Below, piece after piece: positions 18,089 through 28,172 of a stretch of DNA of 64,000 nucleotides; position 1 is the stretch's first letter; each line of letters opens with the position of its first letter. The stretch is from Methanobacterium paludis (GTDB lineage Archaea > Methanobacteriota > Methanobacteria > Methanobacteriales > Methanobacteriaceae), in the NCBI RefSeq assembly GCF_000214725.1, contig NC_015574.1, positions 248,001 to 312,000 on the forward strand, written 5' to 3'. The notes under the pieces were generated by a model. That model was not told the DNA's origin. It did no database searches and was given only the letters and a program-made list of their open reading frames with translations. The position numbers and the translations under genes were made by a program.

Positions 18089-20704
18089 TTGAAAGGAATT
18101 TTAAAAAAGATTTCCCAAATAAACTTTGGTCTGATGTCTCCAGAAAACATAAGAAAAATGTCAGTTACAAAAATTGTAACACCTGATACTTATGACGAGG
18201 ACGGTTACCCAATAGAAGCTGGACTCATGGACCCTAGATTAGGAGTTATAGACCCAGGACTCAGGTGCAGGTCGTGTGGATCAAAAGGTGGAGACTGCCA
18301 GGGACATTTTGGACACATAAACCTAGCAAGGCCTGTGATACACGTTGGTTTTGCAGATACAATACATAAAGTCTTAAGATCAACATGTAAAGAATGTGGA
18401 AGAGTTCTTCTCACCGAAAGTGAGATCGTAGATTACAGGGACAAATTAGAGACCCATTTAAAAAATAATGAGAGTATAACCTCGATTATAAAAGAGATTT
18501 ACACTGTAGCACGGAGAGATAAATGTCCCCACTGTGAAACAGAGCAGGAAGACGTTAAAATAGATAAGCCTGTTTCCATTGTTGAGGGCAACTACAAATT
18601 GACAGCAAGCGAAGTAAGGGAACGTCTTGAAGCCATCCCTGAAGAGGATTATCTTTTCGTTGGAATAAATTCTGAGGTTGCAAGACCTGAATGGATGGTT
18701 TTAACAGTACTGCCAGTTCCACCAGTTACTGTAAGACCTTCAATAACACTCGAAACAGGGGAAAGGTCAGAGGATGACTTAACACACAAACTTGTTGATA
18801 TTTTACGTATAAACCAGAGATTGAAGGAGAACATGGAAGCAGGAGCACCACAGCTCATTGTTGAGGACCTCTGGGAACTTTTACAATACCATGTAACAAC
18901 TTATTTTGATAATGAAGCATCTGGAGTGCCACCAGCCAGGCACCGGTCTGGAAGGCCTTTAAAAACACTTGCTCAACGTCTTAAAGGTAAAGAAGGACGT
19001 TTCAGAAGCAACCTTTCAGGTAAAAGGGTTAACTTCTCAGCAAGGACAGTTATATCTCCAGATCCTAACATAAGCATAAATGAGGTTGGGGTTCCAGAGA
19101 TGATAGCCACGGAAGTCACTGTACCTGTTCATGTAACGGACTGGAACATTGATAAAATGAAAGAGTACATCATGAACGGTCCCAAAAAACATCCTGGTGC
19201 AAATTATGTCATAAGACCTGATCAAAGGAAGATAAGGGTTTATGATGAAACCAAGGAAACCATAGTCGAAAAACTCGAACCTGGTTTTGTTGTTGAGAGA
19301 CACCTGATAGATGGAGATGTTGTTCTTTTCAACAGGCAGCCTTCACTCCACAGGATGTCAATGATGGCCCACGAAGTAAAGGTACTTCCTTACAAAACCT
19401 TCAGATTAAACCTTTGTGTCTGCCCACCATACAACGCTGATTTTGACGGTGACGAAATGAACATGCACATCTTCCAGACAGAAGAATCACGTGCAGAAGC
19501 TAAATCACTCATGAGGGTTCAGGAACACATATTATCCCCAAGGTTTGGTGGACCGATCATTGGAGGAATACACGACCACATATCTGGAGCATATCTCCTT
19601 ACAAGGTTAGGATCTAATTTTTCAGATGAAGACGTATTCCAGATGGTTATGCGTGCAGGAATGCCAATTCCAAAACCTAAAGGCAGAGATTGGACTGGTA
19701 AAGAAATTTTCAGTCTTCTTCTTCCAAAGGACCTCAACATGGTTTACAATGCGGAGATATGCAGAAAATGTGACGAATGCCTCAAACAGGAATGTAAAAA
19801 TGATGCGTATGTAGTCATAGAAAATGGGGAACTTAAAACAGGTGCTATAGATGAAAAGGCATACGGTGCATTTTCAGGTAAAATCCTCGACTCCATAGTT
19901 AAGGAGTACGGTACAGATGCGGCCAGAGAGTTCCTTGATTCATCCACGAAACTTGCAATAACTGGTATAATGAAAAGAGGATTCACAACAAGTACTGCTG
20001 ATGAGGAGATACCTCAGGAAGCCAAGGATCGTATAGAAGAACTTCTTGCAAATGCAGAGAAAAAGGTTGAAAATCTTATTGCAGCTTACCACAACGAAGA
20101 ACTTGAAGCACTGCCTGGCAGAAGTCTCAGGGAGACCCTTGAGATGAAGATCATGCAGGTTCTAGGTGAGGCAAGGGATAAATCTGGTGAAATAGCAGAG
20201 AGTTATTTCGGAATGGATAACCACGCAGTTATAATGGCACTTACTGGTGCAAGGGGTTCAATGTTGAACCTGACCCAGATTGCAGCATGTGTGGGACAGC
20301 AGTCTGTTCGTGGTGGACGTATAGAAAGAGGTTACAGCAACAGGACACTTCCACATTTCTATGAAGGAGAACTTGGTGCTAAAGCAAGTGGATTTGTTCA
20401 TTCAAGTTACAAAAAAGGCTTAGACCCACTTGAGTTTTTCTTCCACGCAATGGGTGGTAGGGAAGGTCTTGTGGACACAGCTATTCGTACAGCACAGTCA
20501 GGTTACATGCAGAGAAGACTGGTAAACGCACTCCAGGACTTGAGCGTTCATACCGATGGAACTGTTAGGGACAACAGGGGAATTGTAGTCCAGACACGTT
20601 ACGGTGAAGATGGAATTGACCCTGCAAAAAGTGACTACGGTAAAGTTGCAGACATAGATCGTATGATAGAAGAGATGAGGATAAAATCAAAGGCAAGTAA
20701 ATAA
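18089..20704 (+). CDS. rpoA1: DNA-directed RNA polymerase subunit A' (largest subunit, N-terminal part)
   Basis: It carries the absolutely conserved catalytic loop NADFDGDEMNMH that holds the active-site magnesium, an N-terminal zinc site (CRSCGSKGGDCQGHFGHI), a second one (CKECG ... CPHC) and an inner Cys cluster (CRKCDECLKQEC). RFRSNLSGKRVNFSARTVISPDP matches the switch/lid region. TTG 18089 is favoured because AAAGGAGA ends 8 nt before it; ATG 18083, two codons earlier, is too close to that site but cannot be excluded. About 871 residues, normal length. Confidence 0.95.
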   Translation: MKGILKKISQINFGLMSPENIRKMSVTKIVTPDTYDEDGYPIEAGLMDPRLGVIDPGLRCRSCGSKGGDCQGHFGHINLARPVIHVGFADTIHKVLRSTCKECGRVLLTESEIVDYRDKLETHLKNNESITSIIKEIYTVARRDKCPHCETEQEDVKIDKPVSIVEGNYKLTASEVRERLEAIPEEDYLFVGINSEVARPEWMVLTVLPVPPVTVRPSITLETGERSEDDLTHKLVDILRINQRLKENMEAGAPQLIVEDLWELLQYHVTTYFDNEASGVPPARHRSGRPLKTLAQRLKGKEGRFRSNLSGKRVNFSARTVISPDPNISINEVGVPEMIATEVTVPVHVTDWNIDKMKEYIMNGPKKHPGANYVIRPDQRKIRVYDETKETIVEKLEPGFVVERHLIDGDVVLFNRQPSLHRMSMMAHEVKVLPYKTFRLNLCVCPPYNADFDGDEMNMHIFQTEESRAEAKSLMRVQEHILSPRFGGPIIGGIHDHISGAYLLTRLGSNFSDEDVFQMVMRAGMPIPKPKGRDWTGKEIFSLLLPKDLNMVYNAEICRKCDECLKQECKNDAYVVIENGELKTGAIDEKAYGAFSGKILDSIVKEYGTDAAREFLDSSTKLAITGIMKRGFTTSTADEEIPQEAKDRIEELLANAEKKVENLIAAYHNEELEALPGRSLRETLEMKIMQVLGEARDKSGEIAESYFGMDNHAVIMALTGARGSMLNLTQIAACVGQQSVRGGRIERGYSNRTLPHFYEGELGAKASGFVHSSYKKGLDPLEFFFHAMGGREGLVDTAIRTAQSGYMQRRLVNALQDLSVHTDGTVRDNRGIVVQTRYGEDGIDPAKSDYGKVADIDRMIEEMRIKSKASK

Positions 20705-20775
20705 ATCCTTTGATTTTAATAATATTCAATTTTATAAAATAATTTAACGGAAAGAAAGTGGAGCCAGGTGGTTTT

Positions 20776-21930
20776 GTGGATATTGAGAAGGTAGAAAAGG
20801 TTGTTAAAAAGAAAAGAGCCAAGTTCCCAGAAAAACTCATTCATGAGATAGCTGAAGCTGCCGAGAGGCATGAACTCAGTGATAAGGAACTTGACGAACT
20901 TGTTAAAGAGATAAAAAAAGCATACCAACGTGCAAAAGTTGAAAATGGAGAAGCAGTTGGTACAGTTGCAGCCCAATCCGTTGGCGAGCCTGGTACACAG
21001 ATGACCATGCGTACGTTCCACTACGCAGGGGTTGCAGAGCTCAACGTTACACTGGGACTACCACGTCTAATTGAGATCGTTGACGCCAGAAAGAAGATAT
21101 CAACCCCAACAATGGCTATTTACTTTGAAGAAGAATATGGCGCAGATGAAGAGTTTGTAAGGAAAATAGCCAACAGGATCGGTAAGATCATCCTCAACGA
21201 TGTTTTAGAGGATTTCAATGTAAACTATGCCAACATGAGCTTGACCATTGAGATCGATGAGGATAAAGTCAATGAGAAAAGACTTGAATATGATGAGATC
21301 ATAGCCAAGATAGAAAAAGCTTTTAAGAAAGTAGAAATAGATAAAAATGTACTGAGTTTTGAACCTACGATTTCTGAATCTAAACATGCAATAAGAGAAT
21401 TAAGACTTTTAGCCGACAAAGTTCGCGATCTGCAGATTAGTGGTGTTAAGAACATTGGAAAAGTCGTAATAAGGAAAGAAGGTACAGAATGGGCTATACA
21501 TACCGAAGGTTCAAATCTTGGAGCAGTCCTCAAGATGGAAGGTGTTGATAAGACAAGAACAACCACAAATGACATACATGAAGTGGAGAAAGTTCTTGGA
21601 ATAGAAGCCGGAAGAAATGCAATCATACATGAAGCACAGAGCACAATGGAAGAACAGGGTCTTACAGTTGATGTGAGGCACATAATGCTCGTTGCAGATA
21701 TGATGACATCAGATGGTATCGTGAAGTCCATAGGACGGCATGGTATAAGTGGTGAAAAAGCCAGTGTTCTTGCAAGGGCTTCTTTTGAGGAAACAGGTAA
21801 ACACCTTTTAAGAGCCAGCATAAGGGGTGAAGTTGATCATCTCACAGGTATAATTGAGAATATTATAATAGGACAACCAATACCACTGGGAACAGGATCT
21901 GTTGGTGTCGTTATGAAAGACAAAAAGTAG
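20776..21930 (+). CDS. rpoA2: DNA-directed RNA polymerase subunit A'' (largest subunit, C-terminal part)
   Basis: The C-terminal third of the largest subunit. It contains the start of the trigger loop and bridge region (EAVGTVAAQSVGEPGTQMTMRTFHYAGVAELNVTLGLPR) and the C-terminal jaw (ADMMTSDGIVKSIGRHGISGEKASVLARASFEET). GTG 20776 is preferred since AGGTGGTT (20766-20773) lies just before it; GTG 20758 would add six residues and has only a weak site. It is followed by rpl30e after 12 bp. Confidence 0.94.
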   Translation: MDIEKVEKVVKKKRAKFPEKLIHEIAEAAERHELSDKELDELVKEIKKAYQRAKVENGEAVGTVAAQSVGEPGTQMTMRTFHYAGVAELNVTLGLPRLIEIVDARKKISTPTMAIYFEEEYGADEEFVRKIANRIGKIILNDVLEDFNVNYANMSLTIEIDEDKVNEKRLEYDEIIAKIEKAFKKVEIDKNVLSFEPTISESKHAIRELRLLADKVRDLQISGVKNIGKVVIRKEGTEWAIHTEGSNLGAVLKMEGVDKTRTTTNDIHEVEKVLGIEAGRNAIIHEAQSTMEEQGLTVDVRHIMLVADMMTSDGIVKSIGRHGISGEKASVLARASFEETGKHLLRASIRGEVDHLTGIIENIIIGQPIPLGTGSVGVVMKDKK

Positions 21931-21942
21931 GAGGAAGGGTAG

Positions 21943-22239
21943 ATGGATATAGAAAGAGGAATAAGGGTTGCTGTAGACACAGGGAGTGTCACACTTGGAT
22001 CTGATAAATCCATCCAGGCCTTAAAGCTTGGTAAAGGAAAGCTCGTGATCATCGCAAAAAATTGTCCTAAGGATATAAAGGAAGATATTGAGCATTATTC
22101 AAAATTATCAGAAGTTCCTGTTTACAGTTATGATGGAACAAGCGTAGAACTTGGATCCGTGTGTGGTAGACCTTTCACAGTCGCGACACTTATAATAAAG
22201 GATCCTGGTGACTCTGCAATACTAGAAGTTATGGGGTAA
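21943..22239 (+). CDS. rpl30e: Ribosomal protein eL30 (L30e)
   Basis: A 98-residue protein with the L7Ae/L30e fold: IRVAVDTGSVTLGSDKSIQALKLGKGKLVIIAKNCP and the C-terminal GRPFTVATLIIKDPGDSAIL. It binds large-subunit rRNA. It sits in the place expected between rpoA2 and nusA, with AGGAGG in front, and nusA starts 6 bp after its stop. Confidence 0.95.
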   Translation: MDIERGIRVAVDTGSVTLGSDKSIQALKLGKGKLVIIAKNCPKDIKEDIEHYSKLSEVPVYSYDGTSVELGSVCGRPFTVATLIIKDPGDSAILEVMG

Positions 22240-22244
22240 TTTTT

Positions 22245-22676
22245 GTGACTATAAAATTTACAACGCACGAGATAAGATACATAGCCCTCTTTGAGAGCAT
22301 GACCGGAGCCATGGTCAAAGACTGCATAGTGGATGATGAACATGCTAAAATAACTTTCCTTGTTAAAAAAGGAGACATGGGTCTTGCAATTGGAAAAAGA
22401 GGAAGTACTGTGACGAAAGTCCAGAAAACCGTTGACAAAGGTGTTGAAGTTATAGAACACTCCGACGATCCTGTGGAATTCATAGGTAACCTTATGGCCC
22501 CAGCTAAGATCAGAAGTATAAGAATACTTCAGAAGGAAAACGGGGAGAAAATAGCAACCCTTGAAACCGATTCAAGAAACAAAAGAACCGCAATCGGAAA
22601 AGGCGGTCAAAACATCGAAAGAGCAAGGCTTTTAGCTAAGAGACAACATAATATAAATAACATTATTATAAAATAG
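22245..22676 (+). CDS. nusA: NusA-like transcription factor (KH domains only)
   Basis: A 143-residue archaeal NusA consisting of two KH RNA-binding domains: GDMGLAIGKRGSTVTKVQKT near residue 44 and KRTAIGKGGQNIERARLLAKRQH near 112, each with the GxxG loop. It lacks the N-terminal polymerase-binding domain and the S1 domain of bacterial NusA, as is normal in archaea. GTG 22245 is the start, with the GGGG of the previous gene's end as ribosome binding site. Confidence 0.93.
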   Translation: MTIKFTTHEIRYIALFESMTGAMVKDCIVDDEHAKITFLVKKGDMGLAIGKRGSTVTKVQKTVDKGVEVIEHSDDPVEFIGNLMAPAKIRSIRILQKENGEKIATLETDSRNKRTAIGKGGQNIERARLLAKRQHNINNIIIK

Positions 22677-22905
22677 AAGAAAAAAGATTAAACAAGATTT
22701 AACAGAATAGATATTTTGAAGTAAAATATTATCCAATAAAATATTATCATCATTATATTTTTATAATTCTGATCAAATTAGAAGTTAGATATTTTGATTG
22801 ATGGATAGTGATTAGATATTTTAAGTAGGTAATGCATTAGTAAAAATACTTAATTAAAATTATCTAACGGTTAAATCCTGTGTTAAGAAGGAGGAATTTC
22901 ATTTG

Positions 22906-23328
22906 CCAGGACTTTTTGCAGCAAACAAGCTTAAAAAAAATAGACAAAATTTCAGATGGAAAGATACTCATTACAAAAGGAAAGAATTAAGGTTAGATGT
23001 TAAAGCCGACCCATTAGAAGGAGCACCTCAAGCAAGGGGAATTGTAATTGAGAAAGTGGGTGTAGAAGCAAAACAGCCGAACTCTGCTATAAGGAAATGT
23101 GTACGTGTCCAGCTTATCAAAAATGGTAAACAATTAACGGCCTTTGCTCCTGGAGATGGTGCAATTGGGTTCATCGATGAACACGATGAGGTCATGATTG
23201 AAGGAATCGGAGGACCATCCGGAAGGTCCATGGGCGATATCCCTGGAGTCAGATGGAAGGTTACAAAGGTTAACAACGTAGCATTAGAACAGATGGTTAA
23301 AGGTAAAATAGAAAAACCAGTAAGATAA
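22906..23328 (+). CDS. rps12: Ribosomal protein uS12
   Basis: The decoding-centre protein, with the conserved KVGVEAKQPNSAIRKCVRVQLIKNGK and HDEVMIEGIGGPSGRSMGDIPGVRWKV. The start codon is the TTG at 22903-22905, 8 nt after AGGAGG (22889-22894); the coordinates given here begin at the second codon only if that TTG is discounted, and I consider 22903 the true first base. It opens the rps12-rps7-fusA-tuf-rps10 set after a 226-bp AT-rich gap that probably holds a new promoter. Confidence 0.9.
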   Translation, partial: PGLFAANKLKKNRQNFRWKDTHYKRKELRLDVKADPLEGAPQARGIVIEKVGVEAKQPNSAIRKCVRVQLIKNGKQLTAFAPGDGAIGFIDEHDEVMIEGIGGPSGRSMGDIPGVRWKVTKVNNVALEQMVKGKIEKPVR

Positions 23329-23341
23329 GTGAGGTAATTAC

Positions 23342-23905
23342 ATGAGTTTTAAGGTCTTCGATAAATGGGATTTAGAAGAGGTGAAAGTGGACGACATGGG
23401 TCTTGTTAATTACATCTGCTTAGATGAAATACTGGTTCCCCACACCCTCGGAAGACATGTTAAAAGACAGTTCGCAAAATCAAAAGTTTCTATAGTTGAA
23501 AGACTCATGAATAAAATCATGAGGACACAGAGAAACTCAGGAAAGAAGAACAAGGCTTATAACATAGTTCAAGATGCATTCGATATTATAAACAAACGCG
23601 CGAAAAAGAACCCTGTACAGGTACTCGTTAAAGCTGTTGAAAACACAGCTCCAAGGGAAGAAACAACAAGGATCAAGTACGGTGGAATAGGATATCAGGT
23701 TGCAGTGGACATAGCACCTCAAAGAAGAATAGACCTAGCAGTAGGATTCTTAACAAGAGGAGCTCTCCAGTCAGCATTCAAAAGGAAACGATCCGCAGCA
23801 GAGTGCCTTGCAGACGAACTCCTATTTGCATCTGAATATGACACAAGGAGTTTCGCAATCCAGAAGAAGGAAGAAAAGGAGAGAGTTGCAAGATCCGCAC
23901 ACTAA
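23342..23905 (+). CDS. rps7: Ribosomal protein uS7
   Basis: A 187-residue small-subunit protein that organises the 3' domain of 16S rRNA. Conserved parts include IVERLMNKIMRTQRNSGKKNKA, NPVQVLVKAVENTAPREE and the C-terminal KRKRSAAECLADELLFAS. ATG 23342 lies 13 bp after rps12, with GTGAGGTAA as ribosome binding site. Confidence 0.96.
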   Translation: MSFKVFDKWDLEEVKVDDMGLVNYICLDEILVPHTLGRHVKRQFAKSKVSIVERLMNKIMRTQRNSGKKNKAYNIVQDAFDIINKRAKKNPVQVLVKAVENTAPREETTRIKYGGIGYQVAVDIAPQRRIDLAVGFLTRGALQSAFKRKRSAAECLADELLFASEYDTRSFAIQKKEEKERVARSAH

Positions 23906-24016
23906 TTCCAGCAATAAATTCAATAATTAGACATGAAAATGAGCATGAGAATGTTTCATGTCGTTATTAATTTTAGGAATAGTAAACGGACTCTTACAGT
24001 TTTTCAGGTGATTTTG

Positions 24017-26209
24017 GTGAGTAGACGTACTAAGATGATTGAGAAGATTAAGGATTTGATGTACCAACCACAGTACATCAGGAACATAGGTATAGTGGCC
24101 CATATTGACCACGGAAAAACCACATTATCCGACAACCTGCTTGCAGGTGCCGGAATGATATCCTCAGAACTTGCAGGAGATCAGCGTTTTCTTGATTTTG
24201 ATGAACAGGAACAGGCAAGAGGAATAACCATTGATGCAGCAAACGTTTCAATGGTCCACAAGTACAAAGATGATGAATATCTAATAAACCTCATAGACAC
24301 CCCAGGACACGTTGACTTTGGTGGAGACGTTACAAGGGCAATGAGGGCTGTTGACGGTGCAGTTGTAGTTGTATGCGCAGTTGAAGGAATCATGCCTCAA
24401 ACAGAAACAGTTCTGCGTCAGGCACTTAAAGAGAATGTTCGTCCAGTTTTATTCATAAACAAGGTTGACCGTCTCATAAATGAGTTAAAACTCGGTGGAG
24501 ACGAACTTCAGCAGAGGTTCATTAAGATCATAGCAGGCGCAAACAAACTCATAAGGAGCATGGCTCCAGAACAGTTCAAGGAAGAATGGCTTGCAAAAGT
24601 TGGGGATGGAAGTGTTGCATTCGGTTCAGCGTACCACAACTGGGCAATAAATGTCCCAACCATGCAGAAAACAGGTATAACATTCCACGATATTAGTAAG
24701 TACTGTAAAGAGGATAATCAAAAAGAATTAGCAGAAAAAGCTCCTCTCAGTGATGTTTTATTAGGAATGGTTGTGGAACATCTCCCAAGTCCAGAAATAT
24801 CCCAGAAGTACAGGGTACCAAATATCTGGTCTGGTGACATCGAAAGTGTTGAAGGACAGGGTATGGTACACACAGACCCAGATTCCCCACTGGCTGTCAT
24901 GGTCACAAACGTGAGCATAGATAAACACGCCGGTGAAATCGCAACCGGAAGGGTTTACGGTGGAACCATAGAAAAAGGAACGGAAATATTCTTTGTAGGA
25001 TCCATGGGAAAAGCCAGAATCCAGCAAGTTGGAGTGTACATGGGTCCAGAAAGGATCAACACAGATCAGGTTCCTGCAGGAAACATCGTAGCAATAACCG
25101 GTGCCAAAAATGCTATTGCCGGTGAAACCATAACCAACTATGGTACTAACATAGCTCCATTTGAGAGTATTGAACACATATCCGAACCAGTTGTTACAGT
25201 TGCAGTTGAAGCTAAAAATACCAAAGACCTTCCAAAACTCATAGAGGTTTTAAGGCAGGTTGGAAAAGAAGACCCAACAGTCAGGGTTGAGATCAACGAG
25301 GAAACAGGTGAACACCTCATATCAGGTATGGGTGAACTCCACCTTGAGATCATAACATACCGTATAGACGAGAAAGGTGTAGAAATTGAGACATCTGAAC
25401 CAATCGTTGTTTACAGGGAAACAATATCTGGAAAAGCAGGTCCTGTTGAAGGTAAATCACCAAACAAACACAACAAATTCTACCTTGAAATTGAACCATT
25501 AGACCCAGTTATATCTGAAGCTATACAAAAAGGTGAAATTAAAGAAGGTAAAATAAAAGGAAAACCAACTACTTCAACTTTCACAGAGTATGGTCTTCCA
25601 AAAGACGAGGCAAAAAAAGTTTGGGATGTTTACAAGAGATCTCTTTTCATCAACATGACCCGTGGTATCCAATACCTGGACGAGATAAAAGAATTACTCC
25701 TTGAAGGATTTGAAAGTGCACTTGATGATGGTCCAATAGCTCGAGAAAAGGTTATGGGACTCAAAGTAATGCTTAAAGATGCTAAAATCCACGAGGACGC
25801 TGTTCACAGGGGTCCAGCACAGGTTCTACCTGCAATAAGAAAGGCTACTTATGGAGCCATTATGATGGCAAAACCAGTACTCCTAGAACCTATACAAAAA
25901 GTATTTATCAACGTTCCACAAGACTATATGGGTGCAGCAACAAGGGAAATACAGAACAGAAGAGGACAAATAGTGGACATGTCCCAGGAAGGGGACATGG
26001 CAACAGTGGAATCAACAGTACCAGTTGCTGAAATGTTCGGATTTGCAGGGGATATAAGATCTGCCGCAGAGGGTAGATGTTTATGGTCAACTGAGAATGC
26101 AGGATTCGAAAGACTCCCTAACGAACTTCAGAAGAAAATTATAAAAGAGATAAGGGTTAGAAAAGGATTAAACCCAGAGCCATATGGCCCAGACCACTAT
26201 GTGGGATAA
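24017..26209 (+). CDS. fusA: Translation elongation factor 2 (aEF-2)
   Basis: A 730-residue GTPase that drives ribosomal translocation. GTP-binding motifs are AHIDHGKTT, DTPGHVDFGG and NKVDRL, and the domain IV tip reads EDAVHRGPAQVLP, in which the His before RG is the site of diphthamide. GTG 24017 is chosen because a perfect AGGTGAT (24006-24012) precedes it and it gives the family N-terminus MSRRTKMIEKIKDLM; the ATG at 23933 would add 28 residues without homologous character. It stands between rps7 and tuf in the usual order. Confidence 0.96.
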   Translation: MSRRTKMIEKIKDLMYQPQYIRNIGIVAHIDHGKTTLSDNLLAGAGMISSELAGDQRFLDFDEQEQARGITIDAANVSMVHKYKDDEYLINLIDTPGHVDFGGDVTRAMRAVDGAVVVVCAVEGIMPQTETVLRQALKENVRPVLFINKVDRLINELKLGGDELQQRFIKIIAGANKLIRSMAPEQFKEEWLAKVGDGSVAFGSAYHNWAINVPTMQKTGITFHDISKYCKEDNQKELAEKAPLSDVLLGMVVEHLPSPEISQKYRVPNIWSGDIESVEGQGMVHTDPDSPLAVMVTNVSIDKHAGEIATGRVYGGTIEKGTEIFFVGSMGKARIQQVGVYMGPERINTDQVPAGNIVAITGAKNAIAGETITNYGTNIAPFESIEHISEPVVTVAVEAKNTKDLPKLIEVLRQVGKEDPTVRVEINEETGEHLISGMGELHLEIITYRIDEKGVEIETSEPIVVYRETISGKAGPVEGKSPNKHNKFYLEIEPLDPVISEAIQKGEIKEGKIKGKPTTSTFTEYGLPKDEAKKVWDVYKRSLFINMTRGIQYLDEIKELLLEGFESALDDGPIAREKVMGLKVMLKDAKIHEDAVHRGPAQVLPAIRKATYGAIMMAKPVLLEPIQKVFINVPQDYMGAATREIQNRRGQIVDMSQEGDMATVESTVPVAEMFGFAGDIRSAAEGRCLWSTENAGFERLPNELQKKIIKEIRVRKGLNPEPYGPDHYVG

Positions 26210-26353
26210 TAAAAATTAAACATTAGATTTAACTAATGAATTAAACATAAGCATTAAAATATCATACTAGCAAATATTAAACAAAAGGGTTAATGATTGT
26301 TTAATAGTAATTTGTTATGAAACTTGCAAAATATTTAAATGGAGGTATAATTA

Positions 26354-27595
26354 ATGGCTAAAACAAAAGAACACATGAATTTAGCGTTTATTGGACACGT
26401 AGACCATGGTAAATCCACACTTGTCGGACACTTACTACTTCAAGCTGGAGCAGTAGCAGAGCAGCAGCTCTCATCTGGAGAAAACAAGTTCAGATTTGTT
26501 ATGGACAAACTGACAGAAGAAAGGGAAAGAGGAGTTACAATAGACCTCGCTCATGCAAAATTTGAAACACCAAAATACGAATTCACAATTGTGGACTGTC
26601 CCGGTCACAGAGATTTCGTTAAAAACATGATCACAGGAGCATCCCAAGCAGATGCAGGTGTGCTTGTCGTTGCAATAGACGACGGTATCATGCCACAGAC
26701 AAAAGAACACGTATTTCTTGCAAGGACTCTTGGTATCGGACAAATAATTATCGGTATCAACAAAATGGACCTTGTTAAATACGATGAGAAAAAATTCAAC
26801 GAACTCAAAGATGAAGTTGGAGCACTCATAAAAACAGTTGGATACAAACCATCAGATGTACACTTCATACCATTGTCTGCATTCGAAGGGGACAACATAA
26901 CCAAGAAAAGTGAAAACACACCATGGTACAAAGGACCATCACTTGTTGACGCACTTGGTGAACTCAAAGCACCAGCAAAACCAACAAACTTACCACTCAG
27001 GGTACCAGTTCAGGATGTTTACTCCATCACAGGTGTAGGAACAGTTCCAGTGGGAAGGGTAGAAACTGGAATAATGAAAAAAGCTGACAATGTCATATTT
27101 GAACCTGCAGGAGTAAGTGGAGAGGTAAAATCCATAGAAATGCACCACGAGATACTCGATCAAGCAGAACCCGGTGACAATGTAGGATTCAACGTCAGAG
27201 GTGTTGGTAAAAACGACATAAGAAGAGGAGATGTCGCAGGACACACGAACACACCACCAAGCGTTGCAAAAGAGTTCACAGCACAGATCGTTGTGTTACA
27301 GCACCCCGGTGTCATCACCGTAGGATACACACCAGTATTTCACTGTCACACAGCACAGGTAGCTTGTACCTTCCTTGAACTCCAGAAAAAATTGGACCCT
27401 GCAACAGGTCAAACCAAAGAAGAACACCCAGACTTCCTAAAAACAGGGGACGCTGCATTTGTTGTTGTTAAACCAACAAAACCAATGGTAATCGAGAAAA
27501 TTAAAGACATTCCTCATATGGGAAGATTCGCTATCCGTGATATGGGTCAGACCGTGGCTGCAGGAATGTGTATTGACCTCGTGCCAGCAAAATAA
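26354..27595 (+). CDS. tuf: Translation elongation factor 1-alpha (aEF-1A)
   Basis: A 413-residue GTPase that brings aminoacyl-tRNA to the ribosome. G motifs: GHVDHGKST, DCPGHRDF and NKMD. The middle and C-terminal barrels carry RVPVQDVYSITGVGTVPVGRVETG and the final MGQTVAAGMCIDLVPAK. GGAGGT precedes the ATG. The archaeal gene is also called tef1A or eef1A in some annotations. Confidence 0.97.
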   Translation: MAKTKEHMNLAFIGHVDHGKSTLVGHLLLQAGAVAEQQLSSGENKFRFVMDKLTEERERGVTIDLAHAKFETPKYEFTIVDCPGHRDFVKNMITGASQADAGVLVVAIDDGIMPQTKEHVFLARTLGIGQIIIGINKMDLVKYDEKKFNELKDEVGALIKTVGYKPSDVHFIPLSAFEGDNITKKSENTPWYKGPSLVDALGELKAPAKPTNLPLRVPVQDVYSITGVGTVPVGRVETGIMKKADNVIFEPAGVSGEVKSIEMHHEILDQAEPGDNVGFNVRGVGKNDIRRGDVAGHTNTPPSVAKEFTAQIVVLQHPGVITVGYTPVFHCHTAQVACTFLELQKKLDPATGQTKEEHPDFLKTGDAAFVVVKPTKPMVIEKIKDIPHMGRFAIRDMGQTVAAGMCIDLVPAK

Positions 27596-27662
27596 TTATA
27601 TAACTGAAATTTAGAAGGTTTAATCTATAATACCTTCTTTTATTTTTATATGGAGGATTTTA

Positions 27663-27971
27663 ATGCACAAAGCCAGAATAAAACTCACAGGTACAGACCC
27701 AGAGAAACTTGCATACGTATGTGACCAGCTCAAAAGAATAGCAGAGAGAACAGGCGTAGACTTGTCCGGACCAATACCATTACCAACTAAAAAACTTGTA
27801 GTACCAACCCGAAAATCCCCAGATGGAGAAGGAAAAGCCACATGGGAAAGATGGGAACTCAGGATACACAAAAGGCTGGTTGGAATTGAGGCCGATGAAC
27901 GTGCTATGCGTCAGGTCATGAAGGTCAACGTACCGGATAATGTGAGTATAGAAATTGAACTTAAAAGCTAA
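27663..27971 (+). CDS. rps10: Ribosomal protein uS10
   Basis: A 102-residue protein with ARIKLTGTDPEKLAYVCDQLKRIAERTGVDLSGPIPLPTKKLVVPTRKSPDGEG, the uS10 signature, and ending VPDNVSIEIELKS. It lies directly downstream of tuf, as is typical of archaea. GGAGG is 6 nt before the ATG. A T8 tract follows the stop. Confidence 0.96.
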   Translation: MHKARIKLTGTDPEKLAYVCDQLKRIAERTGVDLSGPIPLPTKKLVVPTRKSPDGEGKATWERWELRIHKRLVGIEADERAMRQVMKVNVPDNVSIEIELKS

Positions 27972-27981
27972 TTTAGCTTAA

Positions 27982-27991
27982 CCTTTTTTTT
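27982..27991 (+). terminator. T-rich terminator after rps10
   Basis: CCTTTTTTTTAT directly after the rps10 stop codon and before tRNA-Ser. Archaeal RNA polymerase terminates at such T-runs; read-through into the tRNA is possible. Confidence 0.45.
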
Positions 27992-27998
27992 ATCTTAT

Positions 27999-28083
27999 GC
28001 CGGGATAGCCTAGCCAGGGAAGGCGCAGGACTTGAGATCCTGTGGAGCCTCGCTCCACCTGGGTTCAAATCCCAGTCCCGGCG
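27999..28083 (+). tRNA. tRNA-Ser (anticodon TGA)
   Basis: Class II tRNA with a long variable arm (TGGAGCC-TCGC-TCCA region). Acceptor stem GCCGGGA pairs with TCCCGGC, anticodon arm CAGGA-CTTGAGA-TCCTG, discriminator G as required for serine. CCA not encoded. Confidence 0.95.
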
Positions 28084-28172
28084 TATTTACTTCCCAAATT
28101 ATCTATTTTATAAATATTATATTTTTATAAATATTATTTTTAGAATATTAACTTACTTAGAGAGGATGCTCG

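Noticed and set aside
20565..21021. Minus-strand frames across the rpoA1-rpoA2 junction
   Set aside because: Shadows of the polymerase genes on the other strand, without start signals.
23933..24016. N-terminal extension of aEF-2
   Set aside because: A perfect AGGTGAT before GTG 24017 gives the family N-terminus; the extension has no homologous character.
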